Positions 8,466-11,999 of a stretch of 11,999 nt of DNA are shown here, in pieces. The translations under genes were made by a program, and so were the position numbers. The stretch comes from Chalciporus piperatus (lineage: Eukaryota; Basidiomycota; Agaricomycetes; Boletales; Boletaceae): contig JBBPTG010000462.1 of NCBI GenBank assembly GCA_038093975.1, positions 1-11,999 on the forward strand, read 5' to 3'. The number at the start of each line of letters is the position of its first letter. Position 1 is the first letter of the stretch. The notes beneath the pieces were generated by a model. That model ran no database searches. It saw only the letters and a list, made by a program, of their open reading frames with translations, and was not told the DNA's origin.

Positions 8466-8501
8466 CACGTGATGTTCGTGGTTTCCGCAAGACGACTACC
8501 T
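8466..8501 (-). repeat. Right terminal inverted repeat of the TIR element
   Basis: Exact reverse complement of 7883-7918, followed by TA at 8502-8503. Confidence 0.93.
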
Positions 8502-10387
8502 TACCACTGTCCATTACACGAAAATCAAACCCATTCGCCCAGCTCTCACTTCCTTTGCCCTTCAGTTGACACGAAAACGGCTCTGTCGTGAATCTCGCGA
8601 CACCCTACGCCGCGAAACCGGCCTTGAAAGCCACTTACAATGGGGCGACATCAGTGCATCGACTGTGGCTGGCGTCTCTGCCACTATACGACGGGAGCAA
8701 CCACTCCTATGGAATTTAATGACCTCGTACGTCATACAAAAACCACAGGAATCTACCGTGCCAACTCCGGCCAAGCAGAGACGTCCTTTGGATGGTGTAA
8801 GTCAAGTTAGCTTCGTCAATTACATCGCAAGCTCAATTTGTTATGGGCGTGCACGCACCTCATCGCGACTATCAACTACCTCGCTGCCCCACGATCCCCC
8901 AAGGCCAAACTCATTCCGACACTCCGCGGTCTGCTTTACTTTGCAACATCGGTTCTCTACGACATATTCAGCTTCAGCAGCCGCATCGCTCACACTCCCT
9001 CGTACAGTGCCACTTACGAGTTGCTTCGCGACCTCTCCAAACATGAAGCGGAGCTGACTGCAGCCGTCGGGCGTGACCCCCAGAAATGGGGCATACTCCG
9101 CTTCGATAATGTTCAAAATTACCTGTTGCAACGTGACGCTCGCATCGGTCGTGAAAATACGCTGAATATCGGGATCGCTGCCACGTACTTTGAGGCAGAG
9201 GATGTCAATCCGAAAGCATATGATCTCGTCGAGAAACAACGACTCATAGCATTGAACCGGCATCAACACCTCACCACACATGAGCTTGTCTCATGGATTG
9301 ATCTAAATCATTTCGAGCTCGTCCTTTCCCTACAATGGCTGCGCGTCCTTGTAGATTATGTTCCAGAGTTGCAACACCTCAAAGTGGATGTATCCAAACT
9401 GTACCGAACCCGTGCGGCAAAGCATCCCCTTCCTGCCAAGCCTACAAAAATTCATCCTCTCGCCACTAGCTCGAAAAACGAAACCGTAACTACCGATTTG
9501 AAGGATGCACTCGTGGATTTTCTCGGTCAAATTGGCCAATCTCATGGCAACTATAACCGACGACTCTTGCTCGTTGGCGGAGATGGGCTCACTTACGAGA
9601 AACTGCTTCAGCTGAAGAAGTTATTGCAGTTTCACCGAGATCCATTCGAGAGCAGCGAGATAATCGAACCCGTTCTCGAGCTATTCCACTTGGAGTGGAC
9701 TGATATTAGTCGAATCTTCGAAACTCATTGGGGAGACATGCTCGGGCGCGACCCTTCAACGTTAGGACATAGTGCGGCAAAGATTGGACGTCTCAAACCC
9801 CCGAATCTGAAGAAGGTCGACTTTTACCCCGCAATTGAGCTCATGTACCTTGTACTAGATGTTCGTATGCTAGACTGCTGGCGGTGCGCATATTTAGCAT
9901 ATTTTTTGACAATCCTGCTGATGTTTCTCTCAATTCTAGACTTCATTTCCAAACAGATGACCTGTCTCGTCATTTCCGTCAGCTGCTCAGAGCGGGCACT
10001 CTCCCGAATCTCGCTGATCTCGAAAAACGAGCACAGCTGCTTTACAAGACATATTCCTCCTCTTTTGGCATCCACTGGGCATTCACAGATGCCGAAAACA
10101 CTTCTTCCTGGAGTACGCAAGTGCCGCTTGGCACTCCCTGGACCTCCGGCGTCAATGTGGCCAATCATGCACCAGATATAGGTCCTCCTCACCCAGCTGA
10201 GCCGACAAAGACATTTCAAGGCAATTCAAAGGCAAAGCTTCGCCCACTGAATGCACCATCAGTTCCATTTAATGGAGATCGTGTTCTCGCCCAATCAATA
10301 GCCTTTATGAGAGACGCAATGATCTCCCGCGAGTTGACATATGCTATTGCCGAAGGTGATGTCGGGAGGGTATATGAGATGATCAAG

Positions 10388-10444
10388 GCATGAGATGTTC
10401 GCTTTCTGTTGTAGCATGGCCACGAACTGATTTCATTGAAATAG
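10388..10444 (+). other. Probable GC-AG intron in the DUF6589-type gene
   Basis: The conserved stretch GDVGRVYEMIK ends at AAG 10387 and the conserved FTFAGSSHSKY resumes just after 10444. The only way to join them in frame is AAG|GCATGA ... GAAATAG|CAC, a 57-nt phase-0 intron with a CTGAT branch-like motif near its end (about 10427). Without splicing, TGA at 10391 ends the frame. This may be a natural GC donor or a GT-to-GC mutation after the copy decayed. Confidence 0.6.
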
Positions 10445-10887
10445 CACATGGTGTTTACCTTTGCTGGCTCCAGTCACTCCAAGTACACCACATACTTGCT
10501 CGAGACATTGTGTAACTTGGAGTTGGAGTCGAGTGCTGAGCTTCGCCTCGAGGTCTTAAAGCAGTCTCTTGTGAACATCACAGGGAATCCAGGGTCCTTT
10601 TGTGCTGGAGATTTCATTCAAGAATATTTCAATCGCATGCTACAGGCTATCGTTGAACGAAAAGGAACTGACTACGGTGACCGATATGTTCGCGAGGTCA
10701 TCGCTCGTAATCTTCATCACTTTGGACGTATCAAACTCGAGGTCAAGCTCGGTGAAGGGCTTGCACGTCGCTCAGGACGCCATAGCAACCCTCACACTCG
10801 CCCTGAAGTCCAAACACTGCTCGCCGAGTATCAACGACAAGAACTTCATCAACGACGCCCGGGACGCATGTATACGGAACCTGATAG

Positions 10888-11363
10888 TGAAACGACTCAA
10901 CTCAACTAAGAGCTAAGACTCACACTAGACAATAGCGAGCCGATGAACTTGGCTGAGGTTCGATGAGGAAACTCCAGGAGAACAAGACTGGGGAGTCCAG
11001 TGCTTGTCGACCCGGGTTTATATACTATTGTCAATGTTTGTACATGTTGTGGCTAAACCTTATCGTAGGTGACTGGGTATGACTCATACTGACTACTAGC
11101 CAATAGCGTAACTAGCTCTACTGCGGAATGAGTAAGCGTAAGTCATATGATGAATAATGTTGACTGATGCTGACGAGTGAGCGGTGAGTCATCAGTTAGT
11201 AAGCGAAGGTCTAGACCTAGCTTATGTAAGTAAATCACGTGAGTTGATAAGATAAGATAACAAAAGAGAAAGTGAAACGACTAAGTCCAAGAAACGAAGA
11301 GAAGCCTAGTAAGCGTAATGGAATGTAGGGGTGATTAGGATAAGGAATGGAGCGTTCGTAACA
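10888..11363 (-). mobile_element. 3' LTR of a minus-strand retrotransposon
   Basis: Reading on minus, the sequence starts TGTTACG at 11363 directly after a purine tract, carries TATATAAACCC (11021-11011) as does the solo LTR, and continues through the DUF6589 3' boundary. The far end is uncertain: TGAAACG at 10888 would give CGTTTCA on minus and a 476-bp LTR, close to the 468 bp of the solo LTR, but it matches the inverted terminus at only 5 of 7 bases. The target duplication cannot be tested because the other LTR would lie beyond the right edge. Bases 11185-11191 (TGAGTCA) and 11080-11086 (TGACTCA) are Gcn4/AP-1-type sites. TCACGTGA (11235-11242) is followed by three overlapping GATAA motifs (11245-11261). 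Confidence 0.62.
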
Positions 11364-11376
11364 CTACCCCCTCTCT
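11364..11376 (-). other. Polypurine tract adjoining the 3' LTR
   Basis: On minus this reads AGAGAGGGGGTAG immediately before TGTTACG, the position and composition of the plus-strand priming polypurine tract of LTR retrotransposons. No tRNA-primer-binding sequence (TGG...) is present on the plus side, which supports the minus orientation. Confidence 0.6.
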
Positions 11377-11397
11377 ATGGATCGTATTCCTAGACGA

Positions 11398-11964
11398 TCA
11401 GACTTCGATGAGTGGACCTTGATTCATCCACGGTACTCCATTTGCTGGCGGAGCAGTAGCAACCTGAAGGTTGTTGTTCGTCCAGGTTACTGGTGGCTCG
11501 AATGGGTTACCATCGTTTTCGTCGACAGGAATAGGGTGGGGAGCACCTACGAGTGCAGGGTCGGGAATGGGAGGGTTAGCGAGATCAGGCCAATTTGTGG
11601 GCCATTCCTGCTGATCAGGATTCTCTGGCTGTACCTCTATCACGTTGTCCCACTTGCTCATATCCGGATGCCATACGACGAGTTTCATCCACCTTGTTGT
11701 CCAGTCCCAGTTAATCTCGATAGACGTGGACCGTCTAGTCACGATCATCCGAGCGAACATGAGATACTGAATGGCGATGGTGATGACGACGATGGCGATG
11801 AAAACGAGGAGGGAGGGGATGAGCATGCGGAGAATCCAACCGTTGCAGATGACGAAGATGATAAAGAGGAGGGAAAGGACGAAGTTGCCCCGATCCCGAG
11901 TAAAGTTTCGAATGAAAATGTCGCGGAGGACACTCTCCCAAGCGTAGACGTCGTTGAGATCCAT
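11398..11964 (-). CDS. 188-aa two-pass membrane protein beside an LTR, family unknown
   Basis: ATG at 11964 in CCCCAATGG, a good fungal start context preceded by a pyrimidine-rich leader; TGA stop at 11400-11398. Codons are strongly C-ending (CTC, ATC, GTC, TTC, AAC, GAC), typical of real basidiomycete coding sequence, whereas the overlapping plus-strand frame is simply its acidic mirror image. Residues about 28-44 and 48-76 are strongly hydrophobic (FVLSLLFIIFVICNGWI; then LIPSLLVFIAIVVITIAI and following), giving a hairpin of two membrane spans followed by a basic RMIVTRR flank. The remainder is soluble, Trp/Pro/Asn/Asp-rich and probably disordered. The stop lies 34 bp from the LTR with a polypurine tract between, so it may be an extra 3' ORF of the retroelement, env-like in position only. 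It could equally be a host gene next to an insertion. The start may not be the true N-terminus if an exon lies beyond the edge. Confidence 0.6.
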   Translation of the reverse strand: MDLNDVYAWESVLRDIFIRNFTRDRGNFVLSLLFIIFVICNGWILRMLIPSLLVFIAIVVITIAIQYLMFARMIVTRRSTSIEINWDWTTRWMKLVVWHPDMSKWDNVIEVQPENPDQQEWPTNWPDLANPPIPDPALVGAPHPIPVDENDGNPFEPPVTWTNNNLQVATAPPANGVPWMNQGPLIEV

Positions 11965-11999
11965 TGGGGATGATGGTGGTTTGTGGAAAAGAAACCGTG

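Larger units (their letters stand above)
7883..8501. mobile_element. 619-bp non-autonomous TIR element (mariner-like, TA target)
   Basis: The ends are perfect 36-bp inverted repeats beginning AGGTAGTCGTC and ending in CACGTG, with weaker inverted similarity for another 20-25 bp. The element is flanked by TA on both sides (7881-7882 and 8502-8503), the target duplication of the Tc1/mariner superfamily. Deleting the element plus one TA joins TAT TCT to ACC ACT and restores the DUF6589-type frame exactly. No transposase is evident inside. The longest internal frame (minus, 8340-8080) has no likeness I recognise, so the element is MITE-like and would need a transposase elsewhere. Superfamily assignment rests on the TA duplication alone. 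Confidence 0.9.
7336..10909 (+). pseudogene. DUF6589-type protein gene, interrupted by a TIR element
   Basis: Exons after removing the insertion: 7336-7882 joined to 8504-8796, then 8832-9883, 9940-10387 and 10445-10909. The sum is 2805 nt, giving 934 aa. Introns are 35, 56 and 57 nt, the last with a GC donor. The start is ATG 7336 (MPNHGHHTHS). Residues 45-50 (PRKRRR) and two copies of a 16-residue KKKR-containing repeat (about 64-95, from a 48-bp DNA duplication) suggest nuclear localisation. Blocks I associate with DUF6589 include LYHLFKLKDEKGEDV, WLRNPDGRLSIDSPDRELMY, ILRFDNVQNYLLQRDARIGR, LVGGDGLTYEKLLQLKKLL, LGHSAAKIGR, LDVRMLDCWR, AFMRDAMISRELTYAIAEGD and FTFAGSSHSKYTTYLLE. Function is unknown. 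As it stands, the first frame runs from 7336 into the insertion and stops at 8007 (223 aa), so this copy is probably inactive. The 35-nt intron is the least certain junction. The last residues may come from the adjacent LTR. Confidence 0.82.

Noticed and set aside
7881..8503. Reading the insertion as an intron or as a Harbinger element with a 3-bp duplication
   Set aside because: Splicing from the nearest GT (7885) to the nearest AG before 8503 shifts the frame. TAA on the left and TTA on the right are not direct repeats. TA duplication alone restores the frame.
11377..11973. Plus-strand 198-aa ORF with a very acidic C-terminus
   Set aside because: It is the antisense of the C-ending-codon ORF on minus. 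Its Asp/Glu run is the mirror of hydrophobic ATC/GTC codons, and its start would overlap the polypurine tract.

Overview
This window looks like a repeat-rich, transposon-dense stretch of an Agaricomycete (mushroom-type basidiomycete) genome. The evidence is very short spliceosomal introns (about 35-68 nt, mostly GT-AG), C-ending codon bias in the clearest open frame, a DUF6589-type protein, an Ndc10/Crypton-type tyrosine-recombinase relative with small introns, and LTRs with TGTTACG...CGTAACA ends. All family assignments are from memory of the protein families; no database search was possible.

Layout, left to right. (1) Bases 1-91 (minus): the first codons of a gene that leaves the window. 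(2) Bases 389-1741 (plus): a five-exon gene whose joined exons give an uninterrupted 371-aa protein that I do not recognise. (3) Bases ~1745-4215: a 33-bp minisatellite starting a few bases after that gene's stop, homogeneous in the middle and decayed at both edges. It is split by a 468-bp solo LTR (2715-3182) with a clean 5-bp target duplication. (4) Bases 4232-5559 (minus): the 5' two-thirds of an Ndc10-like/Crypton-type gene. Its four exons are open, but the 3' catalytic end is missing where the decayed satellite begins. (5) Bases 5560-7335: no convincing gene, but a 184-bp direct tandem duplication and small hairpins. (6) Bases 7336-10909 (plus): a DUF6589-type gene interrupted by a 619-bp element with 36-bp perfect terminal inverted repeats and TA target duplication. 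Removing the element and one TA restores frame and family-like sequence exactly, so the insertion is probably recent. (7) Bases ~10888-11376: the 3' LTR and polypurine tract of a minus-strand LTR retrotransposon abutting, and possibly truncating, the DUF6589 gene. (8) Bases 11398-11964 (minus): a 188-aa protein with two membrane segments, ending 34 bp before that LTR, so possibly an extra 3' ORF of the retroelement.

The genes do not form a pathway. The window is best read as a nested insertion landscape: an expanding satellite, a solo LTR inside it, a truncated Crypton-like gene at its edge, a TIR element inside a multicopy-family gene, and an LTR element at that gene's 3' end. The most interesting points are the exact reconstruction of the TIR insertion, the LTR insertion into a palindromic satellite unit, the satellite/Crypton junction and the membrane ORF beside the LTR.
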